Of a stretch of DNA of 53,821 nucleotides, positions 1 through 8,596 are shown piece by piece (the first letter of the stretch is position 1; each line of letters begins with the position of its first letter). Source of the DNA: CAYOHR01 sp964512145 (lineage in GTDB: Bacteria > Bacteroidota > Bacteroidia > Flavobacteriales_G > JALEGO01); assembly GCA_964512145.1 (NCBI GenBank), contig CAZEIM010000019.1:1-53821 (forward strand), read 5' to 3'. The position numbers and the translations under genes are program-made. Under the pieces are notes generated by a model. That model did not search any database. It saw only the letters and a list, made by a program, of their open reading frames with translations, and had not been told where the DNA came from.

Positions 1-5
1 ATTTT

Positions 6-35
6 TTAAAATATTATAAGTTATAATATTTTTAA
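6..35. repeat. AT-only perfect inverted repeat at window start
   Basis: The arms at 8-19 (AAAATATTATAA) and 21-32 (TTATAATATTTT) are exact reverse complements around a single G at 20. Folded as RNA this gives about 11 A/U pairs with a 3-nt loop, followed by a short T run (29-33). It could be the terminator of a gene lying before the window or a protein-binding palindrome. The window edge prevents a decision. Confidence 0.5.
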
Positions 36-76
36 CTATTCTTTAATTGTGATTGTTATCTTATTTGAATAAAAAA

Positions 77-107
77 TTGCCAATAATTTTAATATTCCGT
101 ACTTTTA
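77..107 (+). promoter_or_regulatory. Bacteroidota-type promoter for the DUF3859-like pair
   Basis: TTG at 77-79, 20 bp spacer, then TACTTTTA at 100-107. This is one mismatch from the -7 consensus TAnnTTTG. It ends 19 nt before the ATG at 127. The motif is visible; its function is inferred from the known Bacteroidota sigma-A consensus. Confidence 0.5.
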
Positions 108-126
108 CAAAGTATTCTTCTAACAT

Positions 127-609
127 ATGAAACATATACTTTCTTTTATTTTTTTAATCTATAATTTACTGCTATTTTCACAAGATAATGAGTTTGTGCT
201 TGTAGGTTATGGATCATATGAAAATATTGGTAAAAAATTGTATACCTATAAACAAGGAGAAAATCTGCGAAATTTCGCCTCCATTAAAGACTCACTTACG
301 GCCAATCAGGATAATATTAAACTAAAATTAGGAATACATTTTGGTCTCGAATTTATGATACAATCTAAAGATTCATCGGGCACTACTAATATAAAGGTGA
401 AATGGGAATTTCCTCAAAAGTTAGATGTAACAGGTAAATCAAACAAAGAAAATGTGTTGCTGTATGATTTTGCTTTATTAAATAATAAATATAGACGTGT
501 TGGTTTAGAACTTAAAGAGCCTGATGATTTAATACCAGGTATATGGACTTTATCCATTACCTATGCAGCGGATAAAACATATGTTCAAAAATTTTACTTG
601 TATGAATAA
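127..609 (+). CDS. Secreted DUF3859-like protein, copy 1
   Basis: A 160-residue exported protein of unknown function. The first 19 residues form a hydrophobic signal peptide ending near FSQ. The core has the pattern I-KLKLGIHFGLEF at about residues 62-75, a short beta-rich middle, and a closing block with DLIPGIWTLSITY and a terminal KFYLYE. This resembles DUF3859 from memory (a G-x-x-F-G strand, then a 'PG-W-L' strand); I could not run a profile. The next gene starts 8 nt before this stop and encodes a clear paralogue, so the two look like a tandem duplication transcribed together. No catalytic motif is seen. A periplasmic or surface beta-sandwich is the most I would infer. Confidence 0.75.
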   Translation: MKHILSFIFLIYNLLLFSQDNEFVLVGYGSYENIGKKLYTYKQGENLRNFASIKDSLTANQDNIKLKLGIHFGLEFMIQSKDSSGTTNIKVKWEFPQKLDVTGKSNKENVLLYDFALLNNKYRRVGLELKEPDDLIPGIWTLSITYAADKTYVQKFYLYE

Positions 610-1069
610 ATTAATCGTTTTTATTTGTCTATTTTCTCTAAATACGAACCTGTTTGGGCAGGATCATGTGGAATTTATTCCAATGGAATATGGTGAGTTT
701 AAAAACCCACACGTGTACTTGACCACAACACAAAAAGCGGGAGGAAAGCTGATGTATGCAGACAAAACCGGATTAATTATTCCAACAGATAGTATTCAAT
801 TAAAAATAGGGTTACATTTTGGTGTAAAATTTATGCTTAAATCCAAAGATTCAACCGGGACTACCATTTTAAAAATAAAATGGAAAATTATACATTTAGA
901 CGGCAAGGAAGAAAATGAAATATACGATTATGCGGAAAATAATAATAAACCAGTTGGTGTTGCCATGGTACTTCAAGAAGAAGAAGACTTAATACCCGGC
1001 ACCTATATTTTAGAATTAACCTATGCTACCGATAAAACGTTTAGTCAAACGTTTTATTTGTATCCTTAA
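602..1069 (+). CDS. Secreted DUF3859-like protein, copy 2
   Basis: Paralogue of the preceding gene, 155 residues from the ATG at 602. That start is preferred over 563 because it opens directly into a signal peptide (MNKLIVFICLFSLNTNLFGQ); the upstream extension is not signal-like. It shares with copy 1 the LKIGLHFGVKFML strand, the KDSTGTT turn and the end block DLIPGTYILELTYATDKT, and also ends in FYLY. The N-terminal thirds have diverged more than the cores. It overlaps copy 1 by 8 nt (translational coupling is likely). The function is unknown; the family assignment rests on the remembered DUF3859 pattern. Confidence 0.75.
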   Translation: MNKLIVFICLFSLNTNLFGQDHVEFIPMEYGEFKNPHVYLTTTQKAGGKLMYADKTGLIIPTDSIQLKIGLHFGVKFMLKSKDSTGTTILKIKWKIIHLDGKEENEIYDYAENNNKPVGVAMVLQEEEDLIPGTYILELTYATDKTFSQTFYLYP

Positions 1070-1106
1070 ATGTGTATTCATGTGCGTTATTAGTGGCCAT
1101 TATTGA

Positions 1107-1418
1107 TTATATCCCTGTGCCTCCTAATATTTCAAGTTGTTGTCCTTTAGTAGGTTGTTCCTGCAACATGGGCATGGCTTTAATGATTAATTCTTTTACT
1201 CCTTCCACTTTTAGTGAGTTGTCGTGGTCTTCTTTACTATCCCAAATTTCTGTTACATAAATAGATTGTATATCATTTTCTTCTTTACCAATCACATATA
1301 GTTTACAGCCTTTTGCCGTTGATAAAAGTGTTGATGCTTGTATTAAAATTTCAGCAAGCGCATTTCTTTGTCCTTCTTTTGCCACTAATTTTCCGTGAAG
1401 TAAATATTTATTTATCAT
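1107..1418 (-). CDS. Antibiotic biosynthesis monooxygenase (ABM)-family protein
   Basis: A 103-residue single-domain protein with the ferredoxin-like dimeric alpha/beta-barrel pattern of the ABM/YgiN group. A first beta strand covers about residues 6-13 (LHGKLVAKEG), then an amphipathic helix (RNALAEILIQAS), a strand with CKLYVIGK, and a strand IYVTEIWDSKEDHDNSL, where the E-x-W and the following H are typical of the family. Members are quinol or small-aromatic monooxygenases, haem-degrading enzymes or orphans; the substrate cannot be read from sequence. No signal peptide, so cytoplasmic. It converges with the DUF3859-like pair (37 nt apart) with no clear terminator between. Confidence 0.85.
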   Translation of the reverse strand: MINKYLLHGKLVAKEGQRNALAEILIQASTLLSTAKGCKLYVIGKEENDIQSIYVTEIWDSKEDHDNSLKVEGVKELIIKAMPMLQEQPTKGQQLEILGGTGI

Positions 1419-1508
1419 ACTATTTATGGATAATTTTTAAAATTTAGAAGTTTATATCACTTTAAAAAATATTTGCAATATTAAATAACTTTTTGCTTTT
1501 ACATTATT

Positions 1509-2462
1509 TTAAAATTGTGATGCTCTATTTTTATTGGGCAAAATATAATTTAACCCTCTCTCAAACATTGGTATAAACCATACAAACACCAATACACCAA
1601 AAACATTAAATAAAACATGAGCATTGGCTACACTACGCTCAATATGATCAGGCGTATTAAACATATATATGAGTTGAAGAAAATAATCGAAAAAAATATA
1701 GCCCAAAAACACCGAAAAAACATTAAAAACTAAATGAAAAATTCCGGTTTTAATAGCATTTCTGCTGCCCTTTACGGTTGCTAATAAAGTATCACTACAA
1801 GTGCCCAATTCAGAACCCATCATAATAGCAATACCACCCGATAATCCTAAAATTCCCTTTTTGGCTAAAATAATGGACATTCCTACGGTGGCAGAAGAAG
1901 ATTGAATCATTAAAGTTACGAATGCACCTATAAGTATTCCGGTAGAGGGGGTTTCGGTTGCCTCCATCCAATGAGTAAACATTTCATGATCTTTTAAAGG
2001 CTCCACGGCACGTTCCATGGTATACAATCCAAAAAATAACATGCCAAAATACAAGATGATTTTACCGGTGTTATTTACCCACGGGGTTTTAGAAATCATA
2101 AACAATATTAAGCCAACCACTAAAAGCATAGGCGAATATTTGCCTACATCCATAGCAATAATTTGACTGCTAATGGTGGTGCCAATGTTCCCCCCCATTA
2201 CTACCCCCATAGCTTGTTTTAAATTTAAAACAGAAGAATTTACCAGTATAATGGTAATAATAATAACAGCCGAAGATGAATCTAACAATGCTGTTACAAC
2301 CGTTCCGGTAAGTATGGCCATAAATGTATTTTTAGTAAATTGGGTGAGCCAAACTTTGGCTTTTTCTCCAACCGAATTTTTAATGATTTGAGATAAATTT
2401 AAAACCGCAAATAAAAAAAGGGCTAAACCTCCCAATATGGAAAGGATGATTTCAGCATTCAT
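1509..2462 (-). CDS. Na/Pi cotransporter-like membrane protein (PNaS family)
   Basis: A 317-residue polytopic membrane protein of the NptA/YjbB group. The family has two inverted Na_Pi_cotrans repeats, each with a Q-S-S-S signature. Here repeat 1 has LLDSSSAVIIITI (about residues 60-72, D in place of Q) and repeat 2 has MIQSSSATVGMSI (about 185-197). GVVMGGNIGTT follows repeat 1. It lacks the C-terminal PhoU-like domain of the longer ~550-residue members. The family imports phosphate with sodium, or exports phosphate in YjbB. The direction here is not determinable, and substitution of the first Q could alter ion binding. A perfect -7 element ends 4 nt before the ATG. Confidence 0.85.
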   Translation of the reverse strand: MNAEIILSILGGLALFLFAVLNLSQIIKNSVGEKAKVWLTQFTKNTFMAILTGTVVTALLDSSSAVIIITIILVNSSVLNLKQAMGVVMGGNIGTTISSQIIAMDVGKYSPMLLVVGLILFMISKTPWVNNTGKIILYFGMLFFGLYTMERAVEPLKDHEMFTHWMEATETPSTGILIGAFVTLMIQSSSATVGMSIILAKKGILGLSGGIAIMMGSELGTCSDTLLATVKGSRNAIKTGIFHLVFNVFSVFLGYIFFDYFLQLIYMFNTPDHIERSVANAHVLFNVFGVLVFVWFIPMFERGLNYILPNKNRASQF

Positions 2463-2466
2463 GCTG

Positions 2467-2474
2467 CAAATATA
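2467..2474 (-). promoter_or_regulatory. -7 element 4 nt upstream of the Na/Pi transporter ATG
   Basis: On the minus strand the sequence reads TATATTTG, then CAGC, then ATG. This is a perfect TAnnTTTG. The spacing would place the transcription start at or next to the start codon, so a leaderless mRNA is possible. No -33 TTG is seen at the expected distance. Confidence 0.4.
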
Positions 2475-2536
2475 AAGGCTGAATGTAAAATATATGTTAG
2501 CATATTATTACGTAAATATTTCGTGTAATTGAAGTA

Positions 2537-2544
2537 TATATTTG
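2537..2544 (+). promoter_or_regulatory. -7 element for priA
   Basis: TATATTTG, a perfect TAnnTTTG, ends 17 nt before the ATG chosen for priA. It supports the start at 2562 and argues against an upstream TTG start at 2529, which would put the start codon inside the promoter region. No clear -33 TTG. Confidence 0.45.
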
Positions 2545-2561
2545 TATTTTGGTATTTGTTT

Positions 2562-5042
2562 ATGCAACATTACACCAACCATACCTCTTTAATACAAGTT
2601 ATATTACCTTTATCGCTACCCTCTCCCCTTACCTACTCGGTAGCACCAGATTTGGTGAATAATTTACAAATAGGTCAGCGAGTGGTTGTTAGTTTAAAAC
2701 AAAACAAGTTATATACTGCCATTGTATATAAAATTCATGTGGAAGCTCAGGATCATATTAATCCTTTACCTATTGAGTACATTTTAGATAAAGAACCGGT
2801 AATACAACCTTTGCAATTAACTTTTTGGGATTGGATGCAACAATATTATATGTGTACTCCGGGTGATATTTTATCGGCTGCATTACCCAATAGCCTAAAG
2901 TTAAACAGTGATACTCAAATTGTTTTACGAAAGGAGTTAGAGGACTATTCGGAACTAACCGACAAAGAATGGATGATTTACGAATATTTGCTAAAAAACC
3001 AAAAAAACTCAAGTATTACCAATATTCAACATCATTTGCAACAAAAAAATGTATTGCATTGGATTGAAAAATTAAGTGAAAAAAAAATCATTGAAACACA
3101 TCAACGCATCATCGAAAAATATAAACCTCAAACCAAAAAATATATTAAGCTACATCATTCCATGCGAGAAGAAAATGCCTTTCAAAATATCATGGGAATG
3201 CTCGAAAAAAGATCTCCTAAACAAATGGCATTATGTATGTTATTTATAAGAGAATGCGGAAGCAATAATTGGTTTGAAACCGAAATTGAAAAAAAGCACC
3301 TGTTACAGCTAAGCGGATTTTCAGAAAATATTCTTCAATCACTGCTTAAAAAAAATGTATTTCAAGAAATTGAAAAACAGCACAGTCGATTAGTCATTAC
3401 AAAAAATGCTCAAGAACAAGAAATTATCTTAAGAAAGGCCCAAGAAAAAGCATTGGATGAAATACATCAGGCATTTAACACGCACAATACCGCTTTATTA
3501 TGGGGAGTAACATCATCCGGTAAAACCGAATTATATATAAAATATATAGAAAACATTTTATCGCAACAAAAACAGGTGTTATTTTTATTACCCGAAATAG
3601 GTTTGAGCACTCAAATGATTGATCGACTTCGAAAGTACTTTGGCAACGATGTAGGAATTTACCACAGTAAATTTAGCGATGCCGAAAGGGCCGAAATATG
3701 GAAAAAACAACTATCCAACACTCCTTATAAAATTGTATTAGGCACCAGATCATCCATATTTTTACCCTTTCATAAATTAGGATTAATTATTGTGGATGAA
3801 GAGCATGAATATTCGTACAAGCAAATTTCTCCAGCACCTCGATACAATGCACGCGACAGCGCTATAATGTTGGGCAACATACATAAAGCAAAAGTACTAT
3901 TAGGTTCCGCAACTCCTTCATTAGAAACATTTTATCAAGCCTCTCAAAATAAATATGGCCTAATACAGCTGACCGAACGATATCATAACACTCCCCTGCC
4001 AAATATTGAATGTATAGACTTAAAAAAATATACCAAGCAAAAAAAAATGAAATCGCATTTTTCGGAGTATTTATTAGAAAAAATGCAAGAAACATTACAT
4101 CAAAACCAAAAAGTCATTTTATTTCAAAACCGAAGAGGATTTGCTACGTATATTCAATGCGAAGCCTGTGATCATATTGAAATGTGCGAACAATGTGATG
4201 TTAGTTTAACGTATCACAAACATGAACATGTATTGCGATGCCATTATTGTGGTTTTACTAAAAAAATGGAGGTAGCTTGTAGGCATTGCGGAAGTTTTTC
4301 GTTGAAAATTCGAGGGTTTGGAACCGAAAAAATTGAAGATGAGTTGCATATTTTTTTTCCAAATGCTCGAATTGACAGAATGGATTTAGATACCACCCGT
4401 AAAAAAAAGGCATTTGAAAATATGTTGCATCGATTTGATCAAGAAGAAATAGATATTTTAGTCGGCACACAAATGATTACCAAAGGCTTAGACTTTAAAA
4501 AAGTGGGGTTAGTATCTGTTTTAAATGCTGATAATTTATTGTATTTCCCCGATTTCAGAACCCAAGAAAGAGCATTTCAACTGTTAATTCAGGTAGCCGG
4601 AAGAGCCGGAAGAGATGACAAACCTTCCAACGTTTATATACAAACCTACACCATACATCATAAATTATTTGAAAAAATTAAAAATTATGATCTGGAAGGT
4701 ATGTATGCAGAAGAATTACAAGAACGAAAAAACTATTTCTATCCTCCATACTCTAGACTTATTAAAATAACTTATTTATGCAAAGAAATAGAGTTGTTAG
4801 AAAAAATAAGCAAAAATCATACGATAACATTAAAAAAAACATTTGATTTCCCTATTTTAGGTCCTGAGTTTCCAATTATAAAACGTATTAAAAACAATTT
4901 TCAAATGGAAACGTTGATAAAACTACCTAAAACATCTAAATTAGAATTATATAAAAATCAATTACAGAAAATAAGTCGAGAGTTTTTTAGTATTCCGGAA
5001 AATAAAAAATGCAGGTATATTATAGATGTAGATCCTTTGTAA
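2562..5042 (+). CDS. priA: Primosomal protein N' (replication restart helicase PriA)
   Basis: DEAH-type 3'-5' helicase that reloads the replisome at collapsed forks, 826 residues from the ATG at 2562. The N-terminal DNA-binding domain starts with IQVILPLSLPSPLTYSVAP and VGQRV-like sequence. A winged-helix middle is followed by helicase lobe 1 with Walker A GVTSSGKTE, VLFLLPEIGLS and VDEEHEYSYK (DEEH box). Then come two lots of zinc-binding cysteines (CEACDHIEMCEQC and CHYCG...CRHCG), and lobe 2 with GTQMITKGLDF and QVAGRAGR. All hallmarks are intact and the length is normal. The upstream TTG at 2529 adds an unrelated leader. The stop codon abuts the convergent glutathione peroxidase stop with no spacer. 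Confidence 0.97.
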   Translation: MQHYTNHTSLIQVILPLSLPSPLTYSVAPDLVNNLQIGQRVVVSLKQNKLYTAIVYKIHVEAQDHINPLPIEYILDKEPVIQPLQLTFWDWMQQYYMCTPGDILSAALPNSLKLNSDTQIVLRKELEDYSELTDKEWMIYEYLLKNQKNSSITNIQHHLQQKNVLHWIEKLSEKKIIETHQRIIEKYKPQTKKYIKLHHSMREENAFQNIMGMLEKRSPKQMALCMLFIRECGSNNWFETEIEKKHLLQLSGFSENILQSLLKKNVFQEIEKQHSRLVITKNAQEQEIILRKAQEKALDEIHQAFNTHNTALLWGVTSSGKTELYIKYIENILSQQKQVLFLLPEIGLSTQMIDRLRKYFGNDVGIYHSKFSDAERAEIWKKQLSNTPYKIVLGTRSSIFLPFHKLGLIIVDEEHEYSYKQISPAPRYNARDSAIMLGNIHKAKVLLGSATPSLETFYQASQNKYGLIQLTERYHNTPLPNIECIDLKKYTKQKKMKSHFSEYLLEKMQETLHQNQKVILFQNRRGFATYIQCEACDHIEMCEQCDVSLTYHKHEHVLRCHYCGFTKKMEVACRHCGSFSLKIRGFGTEKIEDELHIFFPNARIDRMDLDTTRKKKAFENMLHRFDQEEIDILVGTQMITKGLDFKKVGLVSVLNADNLLYFPDFRTQERAFQLLIQVAGRAGRDDKPSNVYIQTYTIHHKLFEKIKNYDLEGMYAEELQERKNYFYPPYSRLIKITYLCKEIELLEKISKNHTITLKKTFDFPILGPEFPIIKRIKNNFQMETLIKLPKTSKLELYKNQLQKISREFFSIPENKKCRYIIDVDPL

Positions 5043-5627
5043 TTAAATCCCCAACGCTTTTTTAAACTCAGCACTTTCCGGTGTAACACCAGAGGCAAAA
5101 AAATTGGTTAACTCACCTTGCTCATTAATAACATATTTACAAAAATTCCAAGTTGGCACTTTATCATTCCATCCGTTTTCTTCCTTTTTAGTTAACCACT
5201 GATACAATGGAGATTGATTCGAACCTTTTACATCAATTTTTTCAAACATATAAAAAGTAACACCATAATTTTTTTGGCAAAAAGACTGTATATCAGTACT
5301 GTTCCCAGGCTCTTGCCCTCCAAACTGATTGCAAGGAAAACCCAATACTACAACTTTATCCCCATGCTTTTCATGAAAAGCTTGCCAATCGGCATATTGA
5401 GAAGTATACCCACACTTAGATGCTGTATTTATAATCACCACTTTTTTTCCTTTAAATTGATTAAAAGAAACAAGAGTTCCGTCTAATAATGGGAGATTAA
5501 AATCATAAAAGCTTTTAGTACTCATAGGATTTACATGTTCGGGTTTTTCAATACTTTTATTTCTTTGAATAATACCTGTTATGGCTGTAATTATAGACAT
5601 TGTAATGATTATTAGTGCTGTTTTCAT
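5043..5627 (-). CDS. Glutathione peroxidase family thiol peroxidase
   Basis: A 194-residue thioredoxin-fold peroxidase. After a hydrophobic N-terminus (about residues 3-19, a signal peptide or anchor) comes the core: LDGTLVSFNQFKGK, then NTASKCGYTSQY with the peroxidatic Cys (not selenocysteine), GFPCNQFGGQEPG with the Gln and a probable resolving Cys, and WNFCKYVI with the catalytic Trp/Asn. Such Cys-GPx enzymes usually use thioredoxin rather than glutathione and reduce lipid or hydrogen peroxides. The N-terminal extension suggests it works in the periplasm or at the membrane. It sits downstream of the M43 protease gene on the same strand, 31 nt away on the far side, so co-transcription from another promoter is not excluded. 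Confidence 0.93.
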   Translation of the reverse strand: MKTALIIITMSIITAITGIIQRNKSIEKPEHVNPMSTKSFYDFNLPLLDGTLVSFNQFKGKKVVIINTASKCGYTSQYADWQAFHEKHGDKVVVLGFPCNQFGGQEPGNSTDIQSFCQKNYGVTFYMFEKIDVKGSNQSPLYQWLTKKEENGWNDKVPTWNFCKYVINEQGELTNFFASGVTPESAEFKKALGI

Positions 5628-5658
5628 AATACATTAAACCACTAAGTATTGAGAATGT

Positions 5659-7752
5659 TTACAATTTCACAAATTTAACAGTTGACACATGATGGTTCTG
5701 TTCAATTTGAATAAAGTAAGTCCCTACAGGAACATCATGTAAATCGATCTCTTTTTTGCGATAATGTCCTTTCTCTAAATAAATGATTCCGCCTAACACA
5801 TCATATATGGTGATCGATTCTATATTTTCATCGCTTTCTATCACCATTTCATTATGCGCAGGGTTTGGGTATACTTTAAAAAATGAATTTATGAGATTAC
5901 TTGAAACCGAAGTGATGTCTGTAATATTAATATTATCAATAAATATATTGTTTTCATAGTCTGATATATTTACAAACTTAAACATACCGGTATTTCCAGG
6001 TAAATAAAAATGAGTCGTTTCGGTTCTCCAATCTGTACTTACCGAAGGATAAAATTCGCTGATAGAAAAATTGGGTATTACTGTAGTTAAATCTGCTCCA
6101 TATTTTTTATATATTTCATGCCAGCTATTCCCACAATCGGAACTACCGTAAATCAACAGAGTATCAGAATTTCCGGGTCCTAAAGACGGGTTGTTATATA
6201 GCTGATAAGCAAGATCAAAAGAAATAGCAAAAGAAGATGTATTAAAAACAGGAGATATCAACTCATCTATCTCACCATCTGCATCGTATAAATAATTATT
6301 TACATGAGCAGAAGCCACTCCGGTTTTTGATGCAAGCGTTGTGCGTTGCCATGTATAGTCATTATCAAAATTAAAAATATCCCAACCATTTGCAGGAAAA
6401 GTAGTGCTTTCAAAACCTTCAAAAACAGGAAGTGTTATGGGATTTATTACATTAAAGGATACATTTAATAAATCATTGGCGGTATATTGATCGGCAACTC
6501 CATTAGGATTTTCTGTATATGCCTCAAAGGAATTATTTCCAGGAGTAGCTGTTAAGTTATTTAAGGTCACTAATGTTGAATCACCCGATATTAAACTACC
6601 AGTCCAGTTAAAGGTTTGAAGAGAAGCACTGTTTACCTTATACTTTATATCTACTTGATTTAGAGTGTTAATGCCGTAATTTTTTAAATATACAAGGGGG
6701 GTAAAATTGGTTTCGCATAAACTTCCTTTAGGACTTTCAACTCTTAAAACCCCTGCATCATCAGATACTACAGGAGGGGAACAAGCGTCTGAAGTAGTTA
6801 ATGCTTTATATGGATTAATATTTAATACATTGCGCATTCGAGTAGATTGACCTTGAGTAAAAATATTCATACAAGCATCATCCGTATAATCCATATAATT
6901 CATAAACATATCGCCATTAGGAGGATTGCCTGAGCATGAACTTACTTTTGGAAACGTAGGACAATTATAATTTGCCCCTTGTTGTAAAGGAGTATCGCTT
7001 ATAAAATCGTTACCACAAGATGCATCTCCCCAAATATGACGTAAATTAAAACAATGACCAATTTCATGTGTAGCGGTTCGGCCTTTATTATAAGGCGGAG
7101 ATAATGTACCGGTTCCTCTGCCAAAATATTGATAGCCTACTACTACTCCATATGTATTTTTTGTAAAAAAAGTAGGAAGTTCTGCATACCCTAGTAATCC
7201 CCCTGCTAAATTACATACCCAAATATTAAAATATTTTGTTGGATCCCATTGATCTAGCCCACCACTGGAGTAAAATTTAACTTTATCATCATCAATAAAA
7301 CTATTCGCGGTGGTTAGCCTTCTTTCAATTCCATTGGTGGCGTTTCCATTGGGATCTTTTTGAGCCAAACAAAATTGTATTTGACAATCGGCCGCAACGG
7401 GTAAAAAAGCAGCGGGAGTGTTGGAAGCATCAAGATTTAATCTTCTAAAATCTTCATTCAGCACCTCAATTTGAGATAAAATTTGAGCATCCGAAATATT
7501 TTGCAAAGCCGTTTTATATACCACATGAACCACAACCGGAATTGTATATAATGTTTTTGAATTGGTTGCAGCTGGTTGCTCCGACAATGTATTCATCATC
7601 TCATCAAACTTTTGCCTTTGGATTTTATATTCCAAATTGGATTGTTCTAATTTCTCCATGTGTTGCATGGTACCGCACCTTTCATAAACTTGCGAGTAAA
7701 TGGTATTCCAACTATGTGTCAATACTAAAATAAAGAATAATAATTTTTTCAT
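5659..7752 (-). CDS. Secreted M43-type (cytophagalysin) metalloprotease with T9SS sorting domain
   Basis: A 697-residue secreted zinc protease. There is a signal peptide at residues 1-20, a pro-region, and a catalytic domain from about 70 to 320. It contains the metzincin motif HEIGHCFNLRH at 229-239 followed by WGD, and a Met-turn MNYMDYTDDA near 290. A beta-sandwich region follows (CARDB-like, about 330-430), then a second lectin/MAM-like segment (about 440-610). The last ~75 residues are a type A T9SS C-terminal sorting domain: KVYPNPAHNEMVIES, ITIYDVLGG, then DLHDVPVGTYFIQIE and a final VKFVKL. Families of this kind are exported by SprA and anchored to the surface or released. Conserved cysteines in the catalytic domain fit the cytophagalysin pattern. 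It is the only clear T9SS cargo in the window. Confidence 0.93.
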   Translation of the reverse strand: MKKLLFFILVLTHSWNTIYSQVYERCGTMQHMEKLEQSNLEYKIQRQKFDEMMNTLSEQPAATNSKTLYTIPVVVHVVYKTALQNISDAQILSQIEVLNEDFRRLNLDASNTPAAFLPVAADCQIQFCLAQKDPNGNATNGIERRLTTANSFIDDDKVKFYSSGGLDQWDPTKYFNIWVCNLAGGLLGYAELPTFFTKNTYGVVVGYQYFGRGTGTLSPPYNKGRTATHEIGHCFNLRHIWGDASCGNDFISDTPLQQGANYNCPTFPKVSSCSGNPPNGDMFMNYMDYTDDACMNIFTQGQSTRMRNVLNINPYKALTTSDACSPPVVSDDAGVLRVESPKGSLCETNFTPLVYLKNYGINTLNQVDIKYKVNSASLQTFNWTGSLISGDSTLVTLNNLTATPGNNSFEAYTENPNGVADQYTANDLLNVSFNVINPITLPVFEGFESTTFPANGWDIFNFDNDYTWQRTTLASKTGVASAHVNNYLYDADGEIDELISPVFNTSSFAISFDLAYQLYNNPSLGPGNSDTLLIYGSSDCGNSWHEIYKKYGADLTTVIPNFSISEFYPSVSTDWRTETTHFYLPGNTGMFKFVNISDYENNIFIDNINITDITSVSSNLINSFFKVYPNPAHNEMVIESDENIESITIYDVLGGIIYLEKGHYRKKEIDLHDVPVGTYFIQIEQNHHVSTVKFVKL

Positions 7753-7770
7753 GTTATAAAAATAAAGTAT

Positions 7771-8586
7771 TTATTTTATATCAAAGTTTGTTACTTCTAA
7801 TAAAACCCTGTAAGAAATAGAGCCCTCATCTTCAAAAATTAAGGATATTACCGTGCCCTTGTACAAATACTGAGGATCATTTGAATAAATTGCCGCAGTA
7901 TGTTTTTTAAAATTAGGCATTGATTGATTATTTAGTTCATATTGATAGCTAAATTCATTGGCGTTAATACATCGATCAAAACTACTTTTTAATCTAAAAT
8001 AAATATCCCATGTTTTTTGTTTATCTCCTTCGTAAAAATAGGCTTTAAAGGTATTTTGTTTTCCTTTTTTATAAATAATTGAGTTGTATGTTCCTGTAAA
8101 ATAATACGTGCTAATGTATTCTTTATGATCATTTACATAATATGAAGAACCTCCAGTTAATGCTGTAAAACCATCGGAAGAATACTGCACTAATTTATGA
8201 ATATCAGCACAAATTCTTTCTTCCTCTAAGGATATACTATCATATGCAATGTGCGTATGATCCCAAAAATCGGGCTGTATCATAAAGTAGGTTAAAGCAT
8301 TACTTCTTTCGATGGTAAGAGTAATAATTTCGTTTAAATTAATAGTATTTAATACGCTAGACAAATCATATACTCCAGTAATCTCAATATCGTTAATCAA
8401 AATCACAGTGTCTCCATCTTGTAAACCAATCGCTTTATATGAATTTTCTTGTTCTGTATTATACAAAATCCAATCATTTGAAGAAGTTTTTTGTAAATGA
8501 TCAATGAGCACTTTATAATCCTTATCTTGACTATAAGAAGCAACACACATGTATAAAAACACCCAGAAAACAAAAAATCTTCTCAT
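7771..8586 (-). CDS. Secreted protein with a PDZ-like segment, function unknown
   Basis: A 271-residue exported protein. I start it at the ATG at 8586, because that opens into a signal peptide (MRRFFVFWVFLYMCVASYSQ); an ATG 33 nt upstream would add a non-signal leader overlapping the M1 gene. After the signal, a segment at about residues 45-85 reads GLQDGDTVILINDIEITG and then a helix and LTIERS, the layout of a PDZ ligand-binding domain. The C-terminal 180 residues are beta-rich and not recognised. It lies 10 nt downstream of the M1 peptidase and 18 nt upstream of the M43 protease, all on the minus strand, so it may be an accessory of one of them. That is inference from position only. Confidence 0.7.
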   Translation of the reverse strand: MRRFFVFWVFLYMCVASYSQDKDYKVLIDHLQKTSSNDWILYNTEQENSYKAIGLQDGDTVILINDIEITGVYDLSSVLNTINLNEIITLTIERSNALTYFMIQPDFWDHTHIAYDSISLEEERICADIHKLVQYSSDGFTALTGGSSYYVNDHKEYISTYYFTGTYNSIIYKKGKQNTFKAYFYEGDKQKTWDIYFRLKSSFDRCINANEFSYQYELNNQSMPNFKKHTAAIYSNDPQYLYKGTVISLIFEDEGSISYRVLLEVTNFDIK

Positions 8587-8596
8587 GACATTACTA

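Noticed and set aside
1072..1260. Short plus-strand ORF opposite the ABM gene
   Set aside because: Antisense to a well-supported coding region, no signal, promoter or family features.
5670..5677. CAAATTTA as a -7 box for the glutathione peroxidase
   Set aside because: It lies within the M43 protease coding end and 42 nt from the start; AT-rich DNA produces such matches by chance.
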